Source of the DNA: Rhodocollybia butyracea
Taxonomy: Eukaryota; Basidiomycota; Agaricomycetes; Agaricales; Omphalotaceae
Length of the DNA stretch: 64,000 nt
Assembly (NCBI GenBank): GCA_015501585.1
Contig: JADNRY010000053.1
Span: 186,001-250,000, forward strand
Direction of reading: 5' to 3'
The position numbers were made by a program, and so were the translations under genes. The notes beneath the pieces are model-generated. The model was not told the DNA's origin. It saw only the letters and a list, made by a program, of their open reading frames with translations, and ran no database searches. Shown here piece after piece: positions 11,490 to 22,438 of the stretch; position 1 is the first letter of the stretch; each line of letters begins with the position of its first letter.

Positions 11490-14147
11490 AATAAAACCCA
11501 GAAACAAGGCGGATGTAGCGGGACTACAGTTGCATTTGAGGATCGAGACGATTTATTTATACTCTTCTGCCTAATACCTCTTCGCACGTTCAGACTCATC
11601 TGTACCCGTGAAGAATTCCGAGCAAGCAAGGTGCGAAGGACCTGTCATGTGGCTCGTGGAATACACATGGATCGCCACCTCTCACTTGCTTTTGCAAGTC
11701 TAACAAAGCTCTGGGACCGCAAAAGACTGATTTAGGGATATTCCCTAGAAGGATTCCGATAGATCTTTCAGGCACAAAGGTTTCCGTCGACTACCTGGTC
11801 CTTTTTGTTTCCTGAGTATTCTATGCTTGTTGCTCATCAAATTGATACTTGAAATCCATATTCTAAATTAGGCAGTCTAAATCGAGTGAGGATGCATTAC
11901 AATATGCCATTCTCCGTTCTCCTCATTTGCGTGGCTGGAAGGAAGGAATAACCGACACAGTCCCACTGAGGAACAGCCGGGGCCCATGCAATACACAGTG
12001 CACACCACCGCGGATGCACCCAATGTATTGGATGAGATGTAAATGAACTTTTTACCCCCGAAGAAGAGCGGTAGACCGTGGTGTCATGCATCTTGTAGAA
12101 TGTTGCGTTGTTGTGGAAGCAAATCATTGTCAACTTGAAATCAGACATTAAAAATATTTTGCGGGTATCATGGTATCTTTCAAGCGGCGTTACTTCTCGT
12201 TACTTGTCCAAGTTTGTCCACTAGACTCAAACGGGCAAGCGAGCTTACAAAAAGAACATCAATTGTCCGCAGCCTGCCCCAAAAGAAGCTTCAGGGACTT
12301 GATCCATTAAGGATACAAATCCACGAAGAAGTACTACAGCTTTACCAAGGCTTGGAGTCCAGACACGAGGATTATTCAGCTCTTGAGCGACTCTTGAATG
12401 TTTTCGGGGTGAATATTGCATGAATATATTGTTCCAAGATCTCCACGATACCTCTTCTGAAGTCAACTGCAGCTAGCACTTGAGTGATTGAGTTTAACTG
12501 CGCGTTGACAGGACGGAGATTCGAAGAGTGAGGTTTCGGATCATCTGGAAGTTTTGGAAAGATTCGAGCCTTATGCGGAGTACATGCAGTTGGATGGCTT
12601 GGGATGTAAAGCTAAGATTCTGGACGGGGGTGCGAAAACATTTGCCGCCCTGGAACGGTGAGTGGAGCAGTGAGACGTTGGCATCGGATTGCTCCAGTGA
12701 CGAAGTGGGGTGGAGGTGTGCTATCACGGTGTCAGCAGTAAAAGAGCCAGACGATAACCACTTCCACCCCCATCTCCTTCATGTCCAATCACTTGCTGGA
12801 GGCGTTGCTCTAAGACCGTTTGTATTCGTTGGGGTCAAGCAGATGCTCAAATTACGACAGCCAATATCACCACCCTTGAGAAGACCATTCCGAGTTGCGT
12901 CTGTTTATACTTAGCCTTGATTGTTGCGTTCACATCATCTAAGATAAAAATCAGCCAAGCAAACTTATCATAGTCTCGTTCCCACTACATACCTCTTTAC
13001 GGTACCTTTTTCTTTTTCTTCTCTAACACTTGTAGACAGGTGTCTGAGTTGCCTAATGTAGTGTAATCAGGGAATGAAAAACCTGTTTAATAGTTTACCA
13101 GATCAATATTTCCACACGGCATCAGACCAGTGAGTCTTTGAATGACTGTCTTATCCACGCTAGGCTCACGCAAACACCCCTCTAACAACATGACCGGCGA
13201 ATATCCCGAGGTGGTGGGCAGATCCCACAAGGCGTTGATAGTTATCTCGGTTAGAAATCAGACCAGGAACAATAGACCTCGCACCTCAACCGAAAGAACC
13301 AAAAGAGCGAAGAGGATCATTGCTCACTGGGCCAGCTACAGGGCTGGCATTATGCCAATAGCCCTCGCAATATGTACATCTCCTTCGAGTGGTATTCAGG
13401 TCTCCTGGCTTTTTGCACAATACTATAAACATAGATCCCGAAGTTTCCATTCCCTGCGGACGCATAACGTGTCATATATATCGAAGGCCGTTTTATGCCG
13501 TATGGCTGCTCTTGTAAGTACAACGACGTAGTCCATAGAAATTAGCCGGGTGTACAGGTGTACAGATGCGCCGTAAAAATGAGAGTAAACCGAAGTAACA
13601 TTGACAATTTGGTGGGCTATGGACCGTAGATTGATTTGGCGCTAGTATTGTGCGTCTACTAGTAATAGTTCTTACATTCTTCAATCACATGTACAATGTT
13701 GTGCACATTGCTCAGTCTTTGCAGCAGAAAGATGTCGCTATCCAGCTACTGAACACAAGTAATTCGCTGTAATTCTGACCCCGGCTTTACGCTCTTGTAT
13801 TTTCACATCATTCTATTGACGGTACATACACCGAGTACAACGTGCAGTTCTTTCATTCTAGATCGCGTTGGCAATCCTAATTACTGTCGCTAATCGGAAT
13901 CACCGGGGCTGTGGTTGTAATCATGGATCATGGATGGTCACCAATCAGATTCCCGAGTAGCATGAGGGCCTCAACTTTTATTAGCTTTTATTATACCAGT
14001 ACATAATATAGATGGTCCTATCCGAGTCCTATCTTATGGGACCTCGGTTATTTTTTCCTTTCTTCCTAGTATAGTCGGCGGTTTTCTCGTGCCGCAGCAT
14101 ACTTATAGTCCTCACCCTTTCCTGCCAGTACTCAAGCTTTCGCTACC
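11490..14147. other. long intergenic stretch
   Basis: Upstream of two divergent genes. Only weak ORFs occur: minus 11897-12148 (83 codons, ATG), plus 13142-13531 (129 codons, basic, low complexity) and the doubtful exon set listed separately at 12225-12757. None shows a domain I recognise. The stretch 13560-14147 has no gene and contains the promoter of the transporter gene. Confidence 0.4.
12225..12757 (+). pseudogene. possible small gene or gene relic, unrecognised
   Basis: Three stretches can be joined by acceptable splice sites. 12225-12408 reads KRASELTKRTSIVRSLPQKK and RIQIHEEVLQLYQGLESRH. 12512-12657 reads SEVSDHLEVLERFEPYAEYM and LGCKAKILDGGAKTFAALE. 12739-12757 ends KRARR and TAA. 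Amino-acid use looks protein-like (amphipathic, charged helices) rather than random. No start codon fits without a very short intron, so this may be a decayed gene. I do not recognise the family. Confidence 0.25.
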
Positions 14148-16250
14148 ATGTCCTCACAAGATGAAAAGGTAACCGAGGTGGCTGTCACTTATGAACGACC
14201 ATCTGGCTGGAAGGGCTTGTATTACAATCCTCTGACCCAGGTCGACTCCTTCATTATTCTCAAAATGTAACCTTTTCTGATAATTTCGTACAGGTTTTCA
14301 TGCTTGGACTGGTAGGTTTCATGGGTCCCGGTGAGCATGTTATCTGACGGAAGGTCGTGTTTCCTAACATGGGTATCGTGGAGGCTTGTTCAACGCTGTC
14401 ACCGGACTAGGCGGGGGTGGTCAGCTGAACCCGACCACAAGTGCGAATGCAAACGTCGCCGTCTACGCTGCATCTGCCGCCGTAGGCTTCTTCTCCGGGT
14501 GCGTGTATCATCACGGCGCTAGTAAACCCATTATATATCGTGCTATAGTTCTATCAACAACGCCTTGGGCTCAAAGCTTACCCTCCTGCTCGGAACCTTT
14601 GGATACTGCCTATACATTGGTTCCTATCTGTACGATTAAATTTAGCTTTATTGTCTTCAGCTGGCCGTTAAATTTATTGATATTTTGCAGTGCACTAAAT
14701 ATTCATCCTGGCGCAGGTGGATTTGTCATAGCTTCCGGGGCCATTCTTGGCATTTGTGCTGCTTTGTTATGGGCCGCAGAGGGTTCGCTGATGTTGGCTT
14801 ACCCAACCGAGGCCCAGAAGGGAATGTACATTGCTATCTTTTGGACCGTTTTCAATCTTGGAGGTGTGGTCGGTTCAGCTGTTGCCCTTGGTACCAATTT
14901 CAACAGCACGGTATGTTTCCTACTATGAAAGTATCTCAATCTGAAGTCAATAGAAGTTGTATCTCTCTTTAGGCTGGAACTGGTGAGTTGCATTCCTTGA
15001 CTTATTGTGTCCCATGGCTCATTCGAAGTAGTCGGAAATGACACATATGTGCATACTCTAGATCATCATGGAAACCAGAAATTAACGTATTTTCGTCTTT
15101 TAGATTGCTTTCATCGTCTTGACTGCGATCGGGATTGTTATTCCTTCTATCATGGCAGATCCCAAGAGGATCATTCGTTCTGATGGCACAAAAATCACTG
15201 TTCCCCTCAATCCCTCGTGGAAAGCTCAATTATACGGTCTTTGGCTCGTTTTAAAGACCGATCCTATGATTATGCTGCTTTTCCCGATGTTCTTCGCGTC
15301 TAACTGGTTCTACACATGGCGTGAGTTAAGCTTCTCTGTCTTGATAACGACTTCTAAACACTATTTCCTTATTCAAAGAGTTCAACGACTTCAATGGTGC
15401 TCTCTTCACTATTCGAGGTCGTTCGCTGAACAGTCTCCTTTACTGGACCTCCCAGATGTTTGGATCTATAGGAATGAGTTTCATCCTTGACAGCAAATTC
15501 AGTCGTCGTACTCGTGCCTTTGGTGGTTGGGGCGTGCTCATGGCCATGACTTTCATCACCCATATATGGGCGTACTTTTATCAAATGTTTGTCCTTTCTT
15601 TCATCCGTAGTTTGTCGTCTAGCCTATATATGTTCCCTTGCTCCAGTCAATATACCCGACCAGGTCCACAGGATATCGATATCCATGACAAACGATATGT
15701 AGGAAGGGTCTTTCTGTACATTCTTTTTGGATTCCTAGGTTCGATGTGGCAGACCATTTCTTACTGGCTGATGGGTGCGATATCGAATGATGCTGGAAAG
15801 TTGGCTATGATGGTTGGATTCTGTGCGTTTGAGTTGTAACTTTTTCCAATCTTTTGCTGGTCTGATTCTCAAATACAGACAAATCCCTTCAGTCCGCGGG
15901 AGCAGCAGGGGTGTTCCGAGCTGATGCTGTTCACATCTCGTAGGGACGATCCCAATGGTTTCATGATACTTTTGTTAATTGCCTCGTTAGCTTCATGAAT
16001 ATCTTCATATCAGACTGGGTACTTCTTGTCGCAGGCCTTTTGTTTGCCTTGCCTATGATTCACCTTCGTGTCAAAGACCATACTGATCTTATTGATGAGA
16101 CTCTGTGAGCCTCTTCCTTTATTCCCTCCGTTATATATTGACTATACGTATCCCATTTTTAGTGTACAGATAGATGACCACGGCCATGTTCAGGATATCG
16201 AGGTCCAAAAGGAAGACCAACTTGAGAGAAGAAGATCGACCCGCGACTAG
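14148..16250 (+). CDS. UNC93-like major facilitator superfamily membrane protein
   Basis: Starts MSSQDEKVTEVAVTYERPSG, then a chain of hydrophobic helices: MLGLVGFMGPGLFNAVTGLGGGG (split by an intron), ALLWAAEGSLMLAYPTEAQK, GMYIAIFWTVFNLGGVVGSA, MLLFPMFFASNWFYT, YVGRVFLYILFGFLGSMWQT and WVLLVAGLLFALPMIHLRVK. The YPTEAQKG and FNLGGVVGS stretches and the overall order fit the fungal UNC-93/DUF895 group of the MFS, about 12 helices and 460-480 residues. The substrate is unknown. About nine short introns. The final exon, with IEVQKEDQLERRRSTRD, is a charged cytoplasmic tail. The aminotransferase-kinase gene starts 2.7 kb upstream in the other direction, so a joint role (export or uptake of its product) is possible but unsupported. 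Confidence 0.82.
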
Positions 16251-18153
16251 ATGATTCTTTAAGTTATGGTCTAATTTTGTTGGGAATAATCCTTCTGCGC
16301 TTACAGCGTAGTGACTCCTTGAGTAGTATAGCAACATAGTAGCATGCTCAGACCTTCCATATCATAATATCGATGAACCTCTTATCACTATCACACGTAG
16401 AGTAGCAAGACCTTTGATTGAGTGTGATATGTGTTACGAGTAAGATCAACACTTTTGAAATCCCACACAAGAAGCAGCCACCAGCCCAAAACGAGGCCTA
16501 TATCGAGATCGACATCACGGTTAAGTAGCATTCATGCGTAGTGAACATCAAGGTATAAACTTGAGGATAAGCATTCTTTATCAACTCAGAAACAGAAATC
16601 CACAAAAACATTTACCAACAAACCTCAACGTCCTCGGGGACCAGCCAACTGTGAAGTTGCTTCCAAATAAGGGTGAGGGGTATAAATGTAAGCACCTAGC
16701 TCAGGAGAGTAAACACCTCGAGAACTTCATCCTAAGATCAGTAGATACCTGAGGCCAGTAAAAGCCGCACTGGGTTGATCTGTGCTTTTATATTGAAAAG
16801 TGGCCGATTTCTGGCAGCAGCTGTGAAGCGGTTGAGCTCTGTTAATCTCGGTCTATCTCAGCCTATCTCAGCTCTGCACAGTGTTGGCTGATGCCCATTT
16901 CATTCAATTACGGCTTTCAATACATAAGCTCAGCATGAGTTTTCACTTCCACGCTGGGCAGGGCCGAGACTGGCTGAGGTTGGCTGGATTTATATGTTGA
17001 TCAGCCTGGTGCCCAGAAATCAGCCACTTTTCAATATAAAAGCACAGACAAACCCAGTGCGACTTCTCACTGGGCCTGAGGGCCCACAGGGCTCGATCGG
17101 CCAACGGATTTTCAGTGATCTTCTACACAAAGTTTCTGATAATCTGGTAAAAATAAGAAAGAAACTCCTTCAAGTCAGGATTAAGCTCGTATCAAGTGAG
17201 GGCATGATATATGGAAAGGTCCTTGGATCACCTGGTAAACTCGACTCAAAAGTTTGTCGGGAGTCAAAGCCACTGGTCGCTATCATCCAAAAAGACACAC
17301 TTCGGTTGACAGAAACCAGAGTATCAAGTCACTATCTTCGTCTGTCGGGATTGTCAGTAAGTCTAGCCTGTACATAGTACAATTGCGACCAATGAGGCTG
17401 GCCGTGAAGTCGATACTTTGTCTTTCTGCAGTACGTCCTCAGTCAGTGTGAACGAGATCTTCATTTTGAAAATCTTTAGAGCGCTTGAGAAGGATAGATC
17501 TGCATCAGGTTGTTACGACTTAACAGGTTCTCCAGTAATTCCCGCCATCCAAAAGCCAAAACACAGGTAAATCGATATTTTCCAAAATGGCGGAAATCGG
17601 GGTCTGAGAGTACGAACTGTCGCTAGGTAAACGGTTGTGAGATTCCTATTCCCTTATTCTTCAAGTTCGCGCCTAGTTTAATGACAACGTTATGAGCTTT
17701 GTTATCTTGTTAATCATGTCGAAGGGATTTCAGCGAAGAATTCAAGAAACATTGGTAAATCTGACGGAGGCAGGCAGTAATCCCACTATGGTCTACAGAA
17801 AAAATCTCGTGTTCCCGCGTTTGAGTACTTGAGTGTCTGTCCATAATCATATTTGAAGACTTTGTCGTTACTTCGTTTTCGTGGTGTGGATAGCCTCGTT
17901 AACGTTCGCTGAGTAGTTGCTCCTGCATAGTCGAATTTCTCGTAGATACATCCTTTCTTCATAACAGAGGTTTGCAGCAGCCCATCCGAGACAAAACATC
18001 GAGGAGTTGAAAGGATTTGTAGACCACATAATACAGAGGACTTGGGATATAGATTTGAGATTGAGAAACGTCAAACGTGGCTTGGCGGAACCGGCATCAG
18101 GTGATTTTGTTGAAGGGAATCAGGTGACGACTAATCTCTTCCTTCTGAATATC
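16251..18153. other. intergenic stretch with a MITE-like element
   Basis: No convincing gene. It holds the inverted-repeat element at 16748-17081. A plus-strand frame at 16994-17377 overlaps the right arm of that element and shows no recognised domain. The rest is plain, moderately AT-rich sequence. Confidence 0.5.
16748..17081. mobile_element. MITE-like element with about 68-bp terminal inverted repeats
   Basis: The left arm (from 16748, CCTGAGGCCAGT..., through CGCACTGGGTT and CTGTGCTTTTATATTGAAAA to about 16815) is repeated in reverse complement at the right end (about 17011-17081) with only a few mismatches and small indels. The middle, about 195 bases, has no ORF but contains short direct repeats of TATCTCAG. 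This is the form of a non-autonomous DNA transposon. No clear target-site duplication is visible and no transposase lies nearby. Confidence 0.7.
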
Positions 18154-19494
18154 ATGGCACGCCCCCCGCTTCCGCTTCATTTCGCAAACAACAACATCAA
18201 GAACATTCGTACGTCTTTCTGCTTCCATCTACATACAATCGCTTAACTAACACCACTACCAATTACAGTCGCTTCCGGGAATTTACCGCCAGTCAAGTAT
18301 CAGATTTTAAACTGCCAAGGACAAGATATTCTTGTAAAGTTTCCTTCTACATTTACCTTTCCAGAATCCTCGCTCAATCCATGCCACTTCTACCCTCTTA
18401 GGTCGGCAGGCTGAAGATCGAAACATCCACGGTACGCGCATACCTCGAGATCTTTCCCCATCTTTTGCTCACAGTGCCTCGCAGGGTTCTGGCCATGCAT
18501 TTATTCTTCGGCGCTATGATACTGGAGCCGTCAGCCTTACCACCATGTTCCGTGCCGCATTTCCAAAGGCAGACGACCAGAGCGAGAAAGACGAGGTTCA
18601 ATGGGTAAAAGAGAATTTCGACCTTACAGGAAATAATGGGAGCAGTAAGGACACGGCCATTACTCGTCTCGCTGGGACATGGGTCAGCCCCGAAGTCGCT
18701 CGGGAACTCGGCCACTCCTATCTTCTCGGCAACCTGATTTCCTTGGTTGTCGACTCTCACCCAGATCCCAACGGAAACTATCGTCGGTCGGGAAAAGGAG
18801 CCCCTACGACGCCCAAGGCCCCTTCATCTTCAGACATCACTGCTGTTAATCCGCCTTCGCCCACAGCAGCGCCAAACCCGAAACGGAGGAAAGAATCTTC
18901 TCCTATCTCATCGCTTCCAGCCTCTCCGCCCCCTGAAAAGCGAATGGTTCGACGTAGCAATCGCACGAAGAGCCCTGCTCCTAAGGTCGTAGCAATGACC
19001 TCGGTCAAAACACCGTCTCGGAAATCCTTACGTCGGGAACCCAAGGCAGAAGTTACCACTCCAGGAGGATCAGATGAGACGGCTGTAGATGAGGAGGCAG
19101 AGGCCGTCGAGGATGTTGCGGGAGAGGGGTTGCGCGAACAGGACATAGCGGAGCAGAAGATTCTTATTGAGGATCTTAAGGCGAAGAGGAATGCTGCTAT
19201 GAAAGTATCCGACGAGGAGATCGACGGTTCTGAAAAGCTTGCCGCTAAGAGATCTAGGGAGGAAGAGAAAGCTTTGCATTTCAACTTTAAAGAGCCTGAG
19301 GTTGGAGAGCGAGCCATCGCTACCAATCGCAGAATCACTGGTTATTTTGAGGAACCAAGGCGCAAGTCACTGGCCTGGGGTGTCGTTGCATTTGCGTTTG
19401 GCGTCGGTGCTGTGTAAGTCTATATCTAATCTCATACATTCTTCCGTGGCTAACTGCGCATTTCTGCAGGACATTCTTGCCTAATCTCCTATAG
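18154..19494 (+). CDS. BQT4: Bqt4-like inner nuclear membrane protein (KilA-N/APSES-like domain, C-terminal anchor)
   Basis: Exon 1 reads MARPPLPLHFANNNIKNI; the domain follows as PVKYQILNCQGQDIL, VGRLKIETSTGSGHAFILRR, YDTGAVSLTTMFRAAFPKA and VQWVKENFDLTG, then RLAGTWVSPEVARELGHSY and DPNGNYRRSG. This is the APSES/KilA-N-like fold of S. pombe Bqt4, which tethers telomeres to the nuclear envelope and supports the meiotic bouquet. After it come a Ser/Pro/Lys-rich nuclear linker and an acidic coiled region (EQDIAEQKILIEDLKAKRNA). A single C-terminal membrane segment, SLAWGVVAFAFGVGAVTFLP, is split by the last intron; stop at 19492-19494. About 350 residues with five exons. The tail anchor argues against an APSES transcription factor. 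Confidence 0.85.
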
Positions 19495-20547
19495 CTTCCT
19501 TTCCTCTCGTTTTTACTTTATTTGCTATCTTCATGTTTATCTAGTCTTCTTTATTCTTCGTTGTACGAATATCATGCTATGTTTTGGTACATACATCTTC
19601 TCGGTTCCTATTTTTTTAGTAATTCCGGATATATCTTCAATATATGTATGTTTTGTTACGATTGTAGAGGCGTTGATTTTGTATGATGTTACAAGGGCAC
19701 AAACTATACTACTAGGCGTCGACTATATTTTGTGGATGACACCTTGTTCTGCCAAGTTCGATAATGAGGTTCAAGCGCGAAAGACACGTTGCAATGGCAA
19801 GGAAAGCGATTTGATCTTACATAAGTAAAGCAGAGAAAACTTAATCTTTCTTACTTTTTTAACACTGGGCAGTTCCTGTCATGCTACGCAAACGAGGATA
19901 TTGTGATGTCTGCTTGTTTTCCTCGTTGTAACAGCCGGGCAATCCAGATCACTGTAAAGAGGCTATCGGTCTCAACCAATGTTATCTGGAGGGTTTCCAG
20001 GATCCGGTGAGCAACGCTCTGGCTTTGTATCTCATATACTACAGCAACCATGCAAGTCGCTGTCAAATCCAACGTTATTCCTGCGCTGCACGGCACATTC
20101 AAGAAGCGACGCATTCATATCCAACTTATGTACGATAAATTCCGAGGTGTTGACAAGTATCTAATGCCTGTGACCAGAGCAACATTGATTTTCTTAGCGC
20201 TCTTCAGAGGCTCCCTCATATTCCTTGAATAGCTGTAAAGATCAGGTTATGGATATCTGGATGCCACTTGGTTAAGAGTACTCAGGATCCAGGTATAGTC
20301 GTTGGTGGATATCGATTAGCAGTATTACAAGGTTAAGCTCGACGAATGCCGCTACGTCTACACCTAGCCCTTAGTGCAAAATCATGGATGGCCTACCTCG
20401 AGAGCCATCGGAACTATTAGACTCCTACGCTTCTGTTTAGGAACAAGAGGATACATTCGGTTTTTTCAGAGTCATCTCCTACTCCTCGTCAAACAATGCC
20501 CACCCTTGTCATCCTCAGCCTCCATGTAGATGATGTGTAGACAGACT
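19495..20547. other. intergenic stretch
   Basis: Lies between the 3' ends of two convergent genes. AT-rich near 19500-19700; the ORFs are short and show no known domain. I see nothing else. Confidence 0.4.
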
Positions 20548-21910
20548 TTATGAACGACAGATCATTACGCCTTGCTCTGCGTACAGTCCGCTCACATATA
20601 AGTTGCCAGATATCGAGTCCTTCGCCGCAGTACAGCTAGATGAAAACACCTTTCCGTTGCTCTGGAATAGAGTAGACACTGTGTGATTCTGGCCAGGTGA
20701 AGGTATAATGTTACTCGCAGGAAATGTTGCCTTCAAATCATACTGTGTCGTTGTCGTCTCCCCTGCAACCGGGGAGACTGAGACGACCCAGGAAGGCGCT
20801 ACGTCGATTTCATTTTTGACTAGCTTGCCAAGGGTAGGGAAATGAGGGTGTCCGGCAACGATCAAATTCCCTTCATCGTCGTAACCGATGTTGTCTGGTG
20901 GAAATGGCACAAACACGGATGTGGTGAATGTTAGAGCGTTGGTAGTAGTGTTGCGGGAGTAGAAGTATATCCTGCCCAAAGACGAGCTGGCGATGGCTAC
21001 TTCGAGGCCAGATGGGGAGATTGATACTCCGTTGCTAAATGACACGAAAGGTGCAGCAAAAGTGTGTGATAGGATAGGCTTTTCCGCGGTCTCGTCGGGG
21101 TCGATGGTGACATGGGCAGTAAAGCTCAACGGAAGGCCCAAAATCGTCTCTGTTATCGGAACGATTGAACCAATGTATGGAAGACGCCTGGTGAAGACAT
21201 GGTCATTGGTCACGTAGAATGAGGTCGGAGATGTCAATGCTATAGCGTTGGGTGAGATGAAGAACGGATGGGAGAGTGTACGAATGTATTTAGCCACGGA
21301 AGATGATGGTGAAATGAGGAACTGTTCAATAACCGTCTTGTCCTTTGCGTGATTCACAACATACAAGTACGACGCGTTTCCCGAGTACGAAGGATAGGCC
21401 TCTGCGCCTAGGGGGTGAAAAGTATGCCCTTGAGGAAAGTTTTCAAGGGTGAGACGCGTCGTTTGGCCAGAAGTTGTAGAGTGCATCCACAAACTTCCGG
21501 AAGGATGTGGATCTATCAAAGGTCCCATAACAGTATTCCTGCAAACAGAGCTTTAGAAGGAAGTTTTTAGCTGGAGTATTGCACTACCATTTCCTACGTC
21601 CTGAGTCGCAAGTCACAATCACTCGACGTTCGTTCACGGTTCCGTCAGGACCATGCAAATCCCACAAGTGTAAGTCTTCACAGTGTTTGAAGTCGGGATC
21701 TGGTGCTGATTTCATAGGAGAACATAGTGAGCTGGTGTTGCCTTCGGAGTAATATCCATCAGGAAGGTCTGGAAGAGTCAATATATTGTAGTAGAGCGTG
21801 TATTTGCTTCGCCATATGAATAACCCCTGTACGAATTATGAGCGGATTACAGTTTTGGAAAGCTCAAAACTCACCAGAAGAGGCACTAGAGCAGACAGAA
21901 CTAGACGCAT
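20548..21910 (-). CDS. serum paraoxonase/arylesterase-like beta-propeller protein
   Basis: Starts MRLVLSALVPLL at ATG 21910, a hydrophobic signal or signal-anchor sequence continued after the first intron (GLFIWRSKYTLYYN). Family marks in order: CEDLHLWDLHG, FPQGHTFHPLGAEAYPS, LYVVNHAKDKTVIEQFL, ISPNAIALTSPTSFYVTNDH (the calcium-binding Asn and NDH stretch of paraoxonases), SNGVSISPSGLEVAIA and IGYDDEGNLIVAGHPHFP. About 400 residues, as expected for the family, with two introns (one near 21541-21590). Such proteins hydrolyse lactones and aryl esters; the natural substrate here is unknown. Several N-glycosylation sites (NAS, NTT, NHT) fit a secreted or ER-lumen protein. Confidence 0.83.
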
Positions 21911-22438
21911 AGTCTGAGTAGGTGGTGGTTGTGCGGGCAGATTATTTCGCCAGAAACCAGCAGAAACTGACAGTTACATCATTTTTGTTTACATACCATA
22001 CCCTTTGAAGTCAATTCGGGGCCGCGGTTCAATCTGATCCACACCCATCTCCAGTAATTGGGAGTCAAAACCAAATATACATTGAGGTATGATTTTCTGG
22101 TGAAAAGTGACTACTATCTAACTATACCTCGACTCGTAGTGTCAAGAGGTTTTAGAGTTTGCCTACGGGAGATAGACTACTAGGCGGAAGGACGGCACGG
22201 TCCAAGAGTTGAACATTGAATATTGAACGTCCAGAGATCCCCGAAGTTACATCGGTCCATTGTTAGATATCAGAATCATGATGCATGAGGCATGATTCGG
22301 ACTAATCTGCATTCACCACACAAGTATACATATGCTGTAAAGAAGCAGTGTCCCCGAGCACATAAGTGGCTCCAAAGACTCCAATCCAGAGGGATTGCCT
22401 ACTTCTTGATAACTGGTTTCGACTATCAAAGCACAAAA
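21911..22438. other. intergenic region, divergent promoters
   Basis: Lies between the paraoxonase-like start and the first DUF6534 copy. The last 110 bases or so resemble the sequence just upstream of the third copy (33050-33155), sharing for instance CTCCAA and CGACTATCAAAGC, so the duplicated unit includes the promoter. Confidence 0.45.

Noticed and set aside
13142..13531. 129-codon ATG-started plus-strand ORF as a gene
   Set aside because: No recognised domain, basic and low-quality composition, no exon structure; compatible with chance.
7598..16250. A full secondary-metabolite gene cluster
   Set aside because: Only one unusual enzyme gene and one transporter 2.7 kb away; no synthase, cyclase, P450 or cluster regulator.
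18154..19494. APSES-family transcription factor
   Set aside because: The C-terminal membrane anchor and the closer resemblance to Bqt4 argue against a soluble DNA-binding factor.
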